DNA from: Actinoplanes philippinensis
GTDB taxonomy: Bacteria > Actinomycetota > Actinomycetes > Mycobacteriales > Micromonosporaceae
DNA length: 64,000 nucleotides
Reading direction: 5' to 3'
Assembly (NCBI RefSeq): GCF_900113015.1
Contig: NZ_FONV01000015.1
Span: forward strand, 160,309 to 224,308
Below, in pieces: positions 18,496-25,566 of this stretch (positions within the stretch are counted from its first letter, which is position 1; each line of letters begins with the position of its first letter). The position numbers and the translations under genes were made by a program. The notes beneath the pieces are model-generated. The model saw only the letters and a list, made by a program, of their open reading frames with translations, ran no database searches and was not told the DNA's origin.

Positions 18496-19083
18496 ATGCC
18501 GTGGTGGTCATGGCGTCCGGGATCGGCTGCGGGTAACGAGCAGGCGGATGCCGGCGGCGGCGAGGTTGCGGTGCAGAGCACCGTTCGCGTCGGTGTTCCG
18601 GCCCAGCGGGAGCCGAGCCGCTCCGGCGTCCCGTCCGATATGTCCACGACCGGCGCTTCCGATCCGGTCATGCCGGTGCAACTGGCCCGGGTCGGCAAGG
18701 CGCTCGATCTGCTCGACATCCGGTTCCTCGCCGACGGCGGGGGCAGCCTGCTGGCCATGTGGGAGCGGCACGCCGTGCTGTTCACCCTGGAGGGCCCGGA
18801 GGACGAGATCCTGGTCATGCGGGCCCGGCCACACGCGACGGTCCCGCCGGACTGGGCGGACCGCGCCTACCGCATCGTCAACGAGTGGAACCACACCCGC
18901 CGGTTCTGCAAGGCCTACGTGGGTGACCCCACCGAGCGCGGCCAGCTCCCGATCTATGCGGAGCTGCAGGTGCCCCTCGCCGCGGGCGTCCACGACTCGC
19001 TGCTCGTCGAGCTGCTCGACTGCGGCGCGGCCGTGGCGACCTCCTTCGTGGACTGGCTCCACGACGAGGGCGCACTCCTTTAG
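18496..19083 (+). CDS. YbjN domain-containing protein
   Basis: About 195 residues. The first 55 are low-complexity, the rest is a YbjN-like domain (type III secretion chaperone-like fold): VQLARVGKALDLLDIRF, FTLEGPEDEILVMRAR, VNEWNHTRRFCKAYVGD, and a C-terminal VELLDCGAAVATSFVDWLHDE. Proteins of this fold are common in actinomycetes, often in pairs; their function is unclear. The ATG at 18496 is preferred because GGGGAGCGAGG precedes it; an upstream start at 18424 lacks a clear site. The gene ends overlapping the convergent secreted-protein gene by four bases. Confidence 0.82.
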   Translation: MPWWSWRPGSAAGNEQADAGGGEVAVQSTVRVGVPAQREPSRSGVPSDMSTTGASDPVMPVQLARVGKALDLLDIRFLADGGGSLLAMWERHAVLFTLEGPEDEILVMRARPHATVPPDWADRAYRIVNEWNHTRRFCKAYVGDPTERGQLPIYAELQVPLAAGVHDSLLVELLDCGAAVATSFVDWLHDEGALL

Positions 19084-20348
19084 GGCAGCCGGAACATGCC
19101 GAGCCGGCCGTGAAATTCGTGGCCGAGTTCGTCGGTGTCCGAGCCGACGAGCAGAGCGTCCGGAGTCACCAGGAAGGCGCGCACGCCGACCCCGCGGGAC
19201 CGGGTGGGATTCCACTCCAGGGCCTTGCCGGTGTTCGGGTTGACGGCGCCGATGCCGGGCCGTGACACCGCCCCCGGTCCGGGGCCGTTCCCGTCGGTGC
19301 CGTACGGGTTGTCGAACCACCGCTGGTGCCCGCCCAGGTAGACGGCCGGCCCGGTGATCGCCACCGCGTACAGCGAGTCCCCGCCGGTCCGCTGCACCCA
19401 GGTCGGGTTCTGCCGGCCGGTGGGCGCGCTCTCGAACCGGGCCGCCGAGTCGCACAGCTTCTGCGCCGACGACGCCCGTCCGGTGGCCGCCACCACCAGG
19501 TAGGAGCCGTCCGGCGAGAACCGGACCTGCCGCAGGTAGGTGTCGAACCCCTGCATGCAGGTCGGGGCGTACGCCTCGGTGTACCAGTCGGACAGGATCG
19601 CGCCCGGCCCGCCGACGTCGAAGAGCGCGATCTGGTTGCGGGCGGCGGTCCCCGACTTCAGGAAGGCGCCGACGGCGATCAGCTTCCGCCCGTCCGGTGA
19701 CACGTCGAAGTGCTCGACCCGCGTCCGCTTCAGCCCGGGCGCGGCCAGCCGGGCGTCGAACCCCTGGTCCACCACGCCGGTCAGCGCGTTGAGCCGGACC
19801 AGCGCGCTGCGACGTACCCCGCTCACCGCCGAGAACGTGCCACCGGCGTAGAGGATGCCGTCCCGGCTCACCAGCGCTCGTACGTCACCCCAGTTGACCC
19901 GGGCGCCGAACGAGGTGAAGCGGGTGCCGTCCTGCAGCGACACCCGCGCCAGTCCGCGCTGGCCCGCGCCGTTCACGGTCTTGAACGCGCCGCCCAGATA
20001 GACCGAGTGGTCCGGGCCGGCGGCCAGCGAGTAGACCGCACCGTCGACCTGCGGGGCGAACGTCCGGATCTGACCGTCGTGCAGCCCGAACGCGAAGATG
20101 TTCTTGCGTGCCAGCGTCACCTGCCGGGCGGCGTCGGACACCTTCGTGAACGACCCGCCCACCACCACCGTGTCGCCGACCAGCGCCAGCGACCACACCG
20201 TGCCGTCGAGCACGTGCGGCGTGAAATCCACCGGATCCGCCGACACGACCGTCGGGTGATGGATGTCGGCCGACGCTGGTGGTGTGCCGGCCATCACCGG
20301 AACGGTGACGGCGGCGACGGCGGCGGCTGCGAGCAGACGACGGCGCAT
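19080..20348 (-). CDS. Secreted propeller-like protein (delta-60 repeat type)
   Basis: A 422-residue protein with a Sec signal peptide (MRRRLLAAAAVAAVTVPVMA, cleavage near ASA at about residue 28). The mature part is built of repeated blades with VWSLALVGDTVVVGGSFT, VYSLAAGPDHSVYLGGAFK and ILYAGGTFSAVSG, as in delta-60/DUF5122 beta-propeller repeats. It contains two cysteines that could pair (TCMQ and KLCDS). It is presumably exported; a ligand or enzyme activity cannot be told. The ATG at 20348 is preceded by GGGGGAGC. It is convergent with the YbjN gene and stands on its own transcript. Confidence 0.83.
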   Translation of the reverse strand: MRRRLLAAAAVAAVTVPVMAGTPPASADIHHPTVVSADPVDFTPHVLDGTVWSLALVGDTVVVGGSFTKVSDAARQVTLARKNIFAFGLHDGQIRTFAPQVDGAVYSLAAGPDHSVYLGGAFKTVNGAGQRGLARVSLQDGTRFTSFGARVNWGDVRALVSRDGILYAGGTFSAVSGVRRSALVRLNALTGVVDQGFDARLAAPGLKRTRVEHFDVSPDGRKLIAVGAFLKSGTAARNQIALFDVGGPGAILSDWYTEAYAPTCMQGFDTYLRQVRFSPDGSYLVVAATGRASSAQKLCDSAARFESAPTGRQNPTWVQRTGGDSLYAVAITGPAVYLGGHQRWFDNPYGTDGNGPGPGAVSRPGIGAVNPNTGKALEWNPTRSRGVGVRAFLVTPDALLVGSDTDELGHEFHGRLGMFRLP

Positions 20349-20412
20349 GGAAGAGCTCCCCCGGATTGTGAGTGACAATCCGATCAACGAGCCATCGGCC
20401 GCCGCGACACTG

Positions 20413-20811
20413 TCAGGCCGGAGGCTCCGCGGGATCCATCGCGTTCACCATGAAATAGGCCGCTCGCTCCAGATACTCCCAGAGCGGGGCCCGCTGCTCG
20501 GCGGGCAGACCCAGCGAGTCGACCGCCACTTTCATGTGGCTGAGCCAGGCGTCGCGGGCCGCGGCGTCGACCCGGAACGGCGCGTGCCGCATCCGCAGCC
20601 GCGGATGACCGCGATTGTCGGAATACGTCGTCGGGCCGCCCCAGTACTGCATGAGGAAGAGCGCGAACCGGTCGGCGGCCGGCCCCAGATCCTCCTCCGG
20701 ATACATCGGCCGGAGCAGCGGGTCCTCCGCGACCCCCTCGTAGAACTTGTCGACGAGACGCCGGAAGGTGGGCTCGCCGCCCACGGCGTCGAAGAAGGTC
20801 GGTGCGCTCAC
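20413..20811 (-). CDS. glbO: Group II truncated haemoglobin (trHbO)
   Basis: A 132-residue globin of the 2-on-2 fold. The N-terminal FDAVGGEPTFRRLVDKFYE holds the B helix with the position-B10 Tyr; MYPEEDLGPA is the typical CD region; RGHPRLRMRHAPF carries the proximal haem-binding His; DAWLSHM carries the conserved Trp of helix G. GlbO-type proteins bind oxygen and have been linked to respiratory membranes and redox defence in mycobacteria. It sits directly upstream of the MscS gene on the same strand (10 bases between), so the transcript order is mscS then glbO. The glbO-HNH neighbourhood matches mycobacteria. Confidence 0.94.
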   Translation of the reverse strand: MSAPTFFDAVGGEPTFRRLVDKFYEGVAEDPLLRPMYPEEDLGPAADRFALFLMQYWGGPTTYSDNRGHPRLRMRHAPFRVDAAARDAWLSHMKVAVDSLGLPAEQRAPLWEYLERAAYFMVNAMDPAEPPA

Positions 20812-20820
20812 CGTCCCATC

Positions 20821-21891
20821 CTAGGTCGCGCCGCCGGGCTGCTCCGGTGACGAGGCGCCGCCCCCGCCCATCCACGACGGCGGCACCGCGCTGCGCGGCA
20901 GCAGCCGGGACGCGGCGATCCGCTCGGACAGGCCGGACGTCTCCAGCGACTCGGTCAGCGCCCGGCGCAGGTCGCGCTGGATGGCGACCTGATGGTCGGC
21001 GGTGGTCTTGGCGATGGTCCGGATCACCGCGCCGTCCACGGTCAGCTGCTCGACACCGACCACATCCGGCGGCTCCAGGAAACCGGTCTCGTGCTCCGGG
21101 TCATGGGCGACCGTCTCGGCTGCGCTCTTGAGCACGGCGATCGCCTCCTCCGAGCTGACGAAGCCGATCGGGATGTCCACCACCACCATCGCCCAGCCCT
21201 GGCTCTTGTTGCCGACCCGGACGATCTCGCCGTTGCGGATGTACCAGAGCACACCGCGCGCGTCACGGACCGTGGTGATACGCAGGCCGACGCTCTCCAC
21301 CACGCCGGTGGCCTCGCCCAGGTCGACCGTGTCGCCCACGCCGTACTGGTCCTCCAGAAGCATGAAAAGACCGGCGATCAGGTCTTTGACCAGGCTCTGG
21401 GCGCCGAAACCGAGGGCCACGCCGACGATGCCGGCGCTGGCCAGCAGCGGCGCCAGGTTGAAGCCGAGCTCACCCATCACCAGCAGCGCGGCCATGGTGA
21501 ATATCACAGCGCTGACGAAGCTGCGCAGCACCGACGCGATCGCCTCGGCCCGCTGCCGCCGCCGCTCGGGGATGAACTGCCCCTCCTCGGCGGTGACCGT
21601 CACCTTCTCCTTCAGCGGCTTCAGCAGCGCGGGCATCGAGGCCCGCGACGTGCTGGTGGCCAACCGGGAGATCGCGCGGTGGATGAGCCACCGGATCAAC
21701 AGGGCGATCAGGATGATCGCGGCTATCCGGAGCGGTTTGATGATGACCACATAGCTACTGGTGGCAAGCCATTCGTTTCCGCCGCTCCAATCCAGGATCT
21801 GGTTGCAGAGCGCATCGGACGTGCAGACCGGCGTCTGGTAGACGGCGGCCGAGCCGGACGGAGCTGGTGTGGCAGCAGTAGCAAGGAACAC
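20821..21891 (-). CDS. Mechanosensitive channel, MscS family
   Basis: A 356-residue small-conductance mechanosensitive channel. A first hydrophobic segment (SYVVIIKPLRIAAIILIALLIRW) is followed by a second and the pore-lining third helix (ASAGIVGVALGFGAQSLVKDLIAGLFML), with the family's Gly/Ala packing and the following FMLLEDQYGVGDTV beta domain. A cytoplasmic alpha/beta domain ends in a variable acidic and Pro-rich tail. The GTG at 21891 has no clear ribosome binding site; there is no good later start before the membrane segments. The start faces the HNH gene divergently over 190 bases. It opens a two-gene unit with glbO. Confidence 0.92.
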   Translation of the reverse strand: MFLATAATPAPSGSAAVYQTPVCTSDALCNQILDWSGGNEWLATSSYVVIIKPLRIAAIILIALLIRWLIHRAISRLATSTSRASMPALLKPLKEKVTVTAEEGQFIPERRRQRAEAIASVLRSFVSAVIFTMAALLVMGELGFNLAPLLASAGIVGVALGFGAQSLVKDLIAGLFMLLEDQYGVGDTVDLGEATGVVESVGLRITTVRDARGVLWYIRNGEIVRVGNKSQGWAMVVVDIPIGFVSSEEAIAVLKSAAETVAHDPEHETGFLEPPDVVGVEQLTVDGAVIRTIAKTTADHQVAIQRDLRRALTESLETSGLSERIAASRLLPRSAVPPSWMGGGGASSPEQPGGAT

Positions 21892-22081
21892 GGGTAGTCA
21901 AGGTACCGGGTCGAGCCGGGTGGAGACCTCAGACGTTTACCGAACGGCTACGGATTCTGCTCGCAATTTGGTCATCCATCAGGGACTATTGGCGCAACGG
22001 GCTAGTTCGGCGAGGCCCATCTCACACACGTTCGGGCTATGGGAGCGGTTTACAGCAACTGACACCGGAAGGGTGATCGCG

Positions 22082-22627
22082 ATGCCTGACATACGACCCA
22101 CGGTTGGCTCTTCCGCGTTAGTTCTCAACGCCACCTACGAGCCGCTGTGCGTCGTATCGGTGCGTCGAGCGACCATCCTGCTCCTCACCGCCAAGGCCGA
22201 GTGCGTCTCCGACGGGGACGGCATCCTGCACAGCGCCCACCAGACAGTCCCCGTTCCCTCCGTCGTCCGGCTCACGCGGTATGTGAAGGTGCCGTACCGC
22301 ACACATGTCGGCCTCTCCCGCCGGGCCATCTTCGCCCGTGACGGCGGCCGCTGCGCCTACTGCCGGGGCTCCGCCGAGACCATCGACCACGTCTTCCCGC
22401 GCAGCCGTGGCGGCCTGCACGCCTGGGACAACGTCGTGGCGGCCTGTGCCAAATGCAATCACAGCAAGGGTGACAAGACCCCGGCCGAGCTGGGCTGGCG
22501 TCTGCACGCCGCTCCGGCCGCCCCGCGTGGTGTCGCGTGGCGGGTTCTCGGGCACCGTACCCCCGACCCTCGCTGGATGGACTGGCTCGACCTGCCGGCC
22601 GCCCCGCTGGAGGCGGAGGCGGCCTGA
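22082..22627 (+). CDS. HNH endonuclease
   Basis: A 181-residue protein of the common actinobacterial HNH group. The N-terminal LVLNATYEPLCVVSVRRA is diagnostic. The HNH domain has two CxxC zinc pairs (RCAYCRG and AACAKCNHSKGDKTP) around IDHVFPRSRGG, which carries the catalytic His. A short Trp-rich tail follows. The ATG at 22082 is preceded by GGAAGGGTG; the frame is open further upstream, but that part lacks codon bias. This gene corresponds in position to Rv2469c of mycobacteria (from memory). The cellular role of the family is not known; DNA nicking is inferred. Confidence 0.9.
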   Translation: MPDIRPTVGSSALVLNATYEPLCVVSVRRATILLLTAKAECVSDGDGILHSAHQTVPVPSVVRLTRYVKVPYRTHVGLSRRAIFARDGGRCAYCRGSAETIDHVFPRSRGGLHAWDNVVAACAKCNHSKGDKTPAELGWRLHAAPAAPRGVAWRVLGHRTPDPRWMDWLDLPAAPLEAEAA

Positions 22628-22631
22628 CCGC

Positions 22632-23447
22632 TCAGACGTCGCGGGAGTCGACCAGAGAGGCGAAGACGACGATGTTGTCCTCGTAGCCCTCCTCACCCCC
22701 CAGCCACTTGCCGCCGCAGGTCATCAGCCGCAGCGACGGCCGGGTGTAGTCACCGTAGACCCGCTCGGCGGGCAGGGAGCTCTTGTCGAACTTCTCCACC
22801 GAGTTGACCTTGAAGATCGCGACCGTCCCGTCCGCCCGGCTCACCCGGATCTGCTGGCCCGCGCGCATCTCGTCGAGGCGATGAAACACCGACGGCCCGG
22901 TACGCGTGTCCGCGTGCCCCACGATCAGCGCCGGCCCGAACTGCCCCGGCGTGGGCCCGCCCTCGAACCACCCGGCCTCGTTGTGCCGTCGCAGCGGCGG
23001 CACGTCGACCGACCCGTCGCCGGCCAGCCCCACCTCCAGGATGGGCGCCGACACCCCGATCGCCGGGATCTCCAGCCTCTCCGGCCGGCTCGGCTCCAGC
23101 ACCGGGAACGCGCGGGGCGGCGGCTCGTCGGCGCCCCGGAAGAGGTTGCCCAGGTCGAACCCGGTGGCGAAACCCATCCCCAGGCCGAACAGGAACAGTC
23201 CCAGGAAGAGCATCACCAGCGCGACGACCCCGATCATCCCGCCCTTGCGGCCACGGACCGGCTGAGGTTTCGGCATCCGGCCGGGCAGCGCGAGCCGGAA
23301 CGGCGACCGCCCCTTGATCTCCGGGGTCGGCGGCAGCGGCCCGGTGATGGCCCCGGGCGGCGGGGCCGTGATGATCTGGGCCGGGCGCTTGCGCGCGACG
23401 GCGTCCGGCACGCGTGCGCCGGCCGGTCTCTGGTCCCCGCTCGCCAC
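22632..23447 (-). CDS. Class F sortase
   Basis: A 271-residue membrane-bound transpeptidase. A long Pro-rich cytoplasmic start is followed by one transmembrane segment (about residues 70-95, IGVVALVMLFLGLFLFGLG) and the extracellular sortase barrel. The catalytic His is in LIVGHADTRTG, the catalytic Cys in LRLMTCGG, and the class F features PERLEIPAIGV and NEAGWFEGG are present. A C-terminal Arg typical of the active site is not obvious after the Cys strand. It lies 9 bases downstream of the secreted-protein gene on the same strand, which makes that protein a candidate partner. Confidence 0.9.
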   Translation of the reverse strand: MASGDQRPAGARVPDAVARKRPAQIITAPPPGAITGPLPPTPEIKGRSPFRLALPGRMPKPQPVRGRKGGMIGVVALVMLFLGLFLFGLGMGFATGFDLGNLFRGADEPPPRAFPVLEPSRPERLEIPAIGVSAPILEVGLAGDGSVDVPPLRRHNEAGWFEGGPTPGQFGPALIVGHADTRTGPSVFHRLDEMRAGQQIRVSRADGTVAIFKVNSVEKFDKSSLPAERVYGDYTRPSLRLMTCGGKWLGGEEGYEDNIVVFASLVDSRDV

Positions 23448-23456
23448 GGCGGGTCC

Positions 23457-23933
23457 TCAGCCGACTCGCCGGCGGCGCAGCGACACGACTCCGAGCGTCA
23501 GCCCGGCCAGCGCCAGGGCCAGCCCCCCGCCGATCAGAAGCGGACCCGCCGGGCCGGGGGCGGTGCCGCCACCACCGGTCGCCGGGCCGCGTGACGGCGC
23601 CACCCTGGCCACCACGTGCAGGACGCTGGTGGCCCCGGCGCCCTCCGGGCAGATCAGGGCGACCGGGAAGTCACCGGGCTTGGTGTCGGCGGGCACCCGT
23701 ACCGTCGCGGTCAGGAACCCGAACTCCGGCTCGACGGTGACCGAGCCGAAGGGCTCGCCCCGCACCGTCGCCGATTTGAGGTTGTCGTCACACGAGGCAC
23801 GGAGCGCGAACTCGTCGCCGGCCCGCACCGTGCTGGGGTTGAGCTCGACGAACACGGCCGCGGCCGTGGCCGGGGCGGCGCCCGTCAGGGCGCAGGCGAG
23901 ACCCGCGACGACGGCGGGGACGAACAGGCGCAT
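23457..23933 (-). CDS. Secreted, C-terminally anchored protein beside the sortase
   Basis: A 158-residue exported protein: signal peptide (MRLFVPAVVAGLACALTGAAPATAAA), an immunoglobulin-like strand-rich domain with a likely disulfide (ASCDD and LICPEG), a Gly/Pro linker, one C-terminal transmembrane segment (GPLLIGGGLALALAGLTLGVV) and a basic end (SLRRRRVG). This is the layout of a cell-wall sorting signal, but no LPXTG-like pentapeptide precedes the membrane segment. The ATG at 23933 has AGGAGGGGG upstream. Cotranscribed with the class F sortase. It may be a sortase substrate with an unusual signal or simply a membrane protein. Confidence 0.82.
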   Translation of the reverse strand: MRLFVPAVVAGLACALTGAAPATAAAVFVELNPSTVRAGDEFALRASCDDNLKSATVRGEPFGSVTVEPEFGFLTATVRVPADTKPGDFPVALICPEGAGATSVLHVVARVAPSRGPATGGGGTAPGPAGPLLIGGGLALALAGLTLGVVSLRRRRVG

Positions 23934-24112
23934 GGGATCCCCCTCCTGCCGTCCGCGACGGAAAGTACGCGGACGGCGCGTGAGGGTGATTTTCGCACCT
24001 CCGCGCACATTCCGCGTAGATCCCGACGGCGTGAGACCCCGGTTCGAGACCCGACGGTCCGGGACGACATGCGCTCCGCTACGGTGATTGATGTTCGGAA
24101 TAAAGAGGAACG

Positions 24113-24409
24113 TTGGCGCCTGGGGGCGTTGAGTTGTCAGTAATCAGCACCGTTCTGGTCTTCGTGATCATTCCGGCCGCAGTCATCGGGACGATCGCGA
24201 CACTCGTGCTCGCCGGTTCAGACCGGTCGAAGCCGGATCGCCGCTACCGCCCGGGTCGTCCCTTCGACTTCCCGGCCATGTGGTTCACCGCTACGCCGCA
24301 GCAGGTCGCACCGGCCGGCGACGGCCACTCCTCCGGGCTGATCATCGAGGACAGCTCCGGGGCACCCGTCCGGCCCGGTCCCACAGGAGGCGCAAGTGAC
24401 AGTTGGTGA
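24113..24409 (+). CDS. Small membrane protein, upstream of DUF5130
   Basis: A 98-residue protein with one transmembrane segment (VISTVLVFVIIPAAVIGTIATLVLAG) and a Pro/Arg-rich soluble tail (RRYRPGRPFDFP). The TTG at 24113 has AAAGAGGAAC close upstream; a TTG at 24134 could also serve. It overlaps the DUF5130 gene by 14 bases and is thus coupled to it. No named family is recognised; the conserved-looking tail and the tight coupling suggest a real gene working with its neighbour. Confidence 0.75.
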   Translation: MAPGGVELSVISTVLVFVIIPAAVIGTIATLVLAGSDRSKPDRRYRPGRPFDFPAMWFTATPQQVAPAGDGHSSGLIIEDSSGAPVRPGPTGGASDSW

Positions 24410-24791
24410 TGTCACCCCGCTCGAGCAGCCGGTCGACAGCCCGTTCTCGACCCGGCAGCTGCTCCGCCTCGACGAGGCCCTCCGTGTCGCCGATCGGGTG
24501 ACCGGCCTCAACTTCAGCATCTACCTCGGCCCGCTCGAGGACCCGTCGCGTGAGTCGGCGGAGAAGCTGCACGCGCAGACCCGCGACCCGCGGCGCGCGG
24601 TGCTGATCGCGGTCTCGCCCGAGCAGCGCAAGCTGGAGATCATCACCGGCTCCGACGCCCGCAAGCGCATCTCCGACCGGGATGCGAAGCTGGCCGGCCT
24701 GTCGATGGCCGCGTCGTTCGGCGGCGGCGACCTGGCCGGGGGCCTGATGATCGGCATCGACCAGCTTGCGTCCCACGCCGGCCGGGCCTGA
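24396..24791 (+). CDS. DUF5130 (TPM-like) domain protein
   Basis: A 131-residue soluble protein of the DUF5130 group, related in fold to TPM domains. Visible are FSTRQLLRLDEALRVADRVTGLNFSIYLGPLED at the N-terminus and VLIAVSPEQRKLEIITGSDARKRISDRDAKLAGLSM in the middle. Function is unknown. The GTG has AGGAGG seven bases upstream, within the end of the preceding small membrane protein gene. It matches the position of Rv2468c next to pepN in mycobacteria (from memory). Confidence 0.88.
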   Translation: MTVGDVTPLEQPVDSPFSTRQLLRLDEALRVADRVTGLNFSIYLGPLEDPSRESAEKLHAQTRDPRRAVLIAVSPEQRKLEIITGSDARKRISDRDAKLAGLSMAASFGGGDLAGGLMIGIDQLASHAGRA

Positions 24792-24873
24792 GCGGCCGAT
24801 CAGCGCGTCTCATGCCGGCGGGCCCTGAGCGACAGGTCAGCGCGCCCACGCCGGCCGGCCCTGAGGGGCGGAG

Positions 24874-25434
24874 TCAGCGCCAGGCCGCGAGGCTCACCCG
24901 GATGGGGTAGGGGCTGTCCAGCCTGGCCTGTTCCTCGGCCGTGACGTCCCGCGCGGCCCGGTAACCGCCGCTCTCCGCCAGGGCGTATGTCCGCAGGACC
25001 GGTCCGGCCTCCACCCGCCAGTACTCCGGGATGCCCGCCTCCGCGTAGACGGCCGGCTTGAGCAGCTGGTCGTAACGGCGGGTGGCCTCGGTCTCGACCT
25101 CCACGACGAGCGCGACGTCGGCCGGGTCCACCCAGATAGAGCCGGAGGAGTGTGGCCGGAGCACCGTCACGTCCGGCACCAGGTTGCTGCTCTCCATCTC
25201 GATGCCGAGCCGGGCGCACACCCACCAGCCGGGTGGGGCCGCCGCGCGCAGGGTGCCGACGATCGACTCGACGACGGAGTCGTGCTCGGTGCTCGCCGGC
25301 GGGGTGACGTGCAGGCTGCCGTCGAGGATCTCGTACCGGTGACCGTCCTGCGGGAAGAGCTGCAGGTCCGGTTGGGTCCACCGGCCGCCCGGCGCATTCC
25401 ACCGCGCCGGTGAGCCATGGCTCAGCGTCGTCAC
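24874..25434 (-). CDS. Uma2 family endonuclease (DUF820)
   Basis: A 186-residue protein of the PD-(D/E)XK-like Uma2 family, which is greatly multiplied in actinomycetes and cyanobacteria. Visible features are RYEILDGSLHVTPP with the first acidic residue, LVPDVTVLRP carrying the catalytic-type Asp, and LVVEVETEATRRYDQLLKPAVYAEAGIPEYW with the Glu and Lys of the nuclease core. Target and role are unknown. The GTG at 25434 is preceded by GGAGGTG. It lies downstream of pepN on the same strand but beyond a strong terminator hairpin, so it probably has its own promoter. Confidence 0.87.
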   Translation of the reverse strand: MTTLSHGSPARWNAPGGRWTQPDLQLFPQDGHRYEILDGSLHVTPPASTEHDSVVESIVGTLRAAAPPGWWVCARLGIEMESSNLVPDVTVLRPHSSGSIWVDPADVALVVEVETEATRRYDQLLKPAVYAEAGIPEYWRVEAGPVLRTYALAESGGYRAARDVTAEEQARLDSPYPIRVSLAAWR

Positions 25435-25521
25435 GGGCCACCTCCATCACCGTGGAGTGTCAGCCTACTCACACAGAGTTGTTTCCGATGGGTTATGCGC
25501 CGGTAAGTTTTGGCATGTGAA

Positions 25522-25554
25522 ACGGCCCGTCCCCGGGAAACGGGGACGGGCCGT
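25522..25554 (-). terminator. Intrinsic terminator after pepN
   Basis: A perfect 14-bp stem with a five-base loop (arms 25522-25535 and 25541-25554) lies 12 bases beyond the pepN stop. Only a short T-run (TTT) follows on the minus strand, but stem strength and position make a terminator the best reading. Confidence 0.85.
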
Positions 25555-25566
25555 GATCACCATCGG

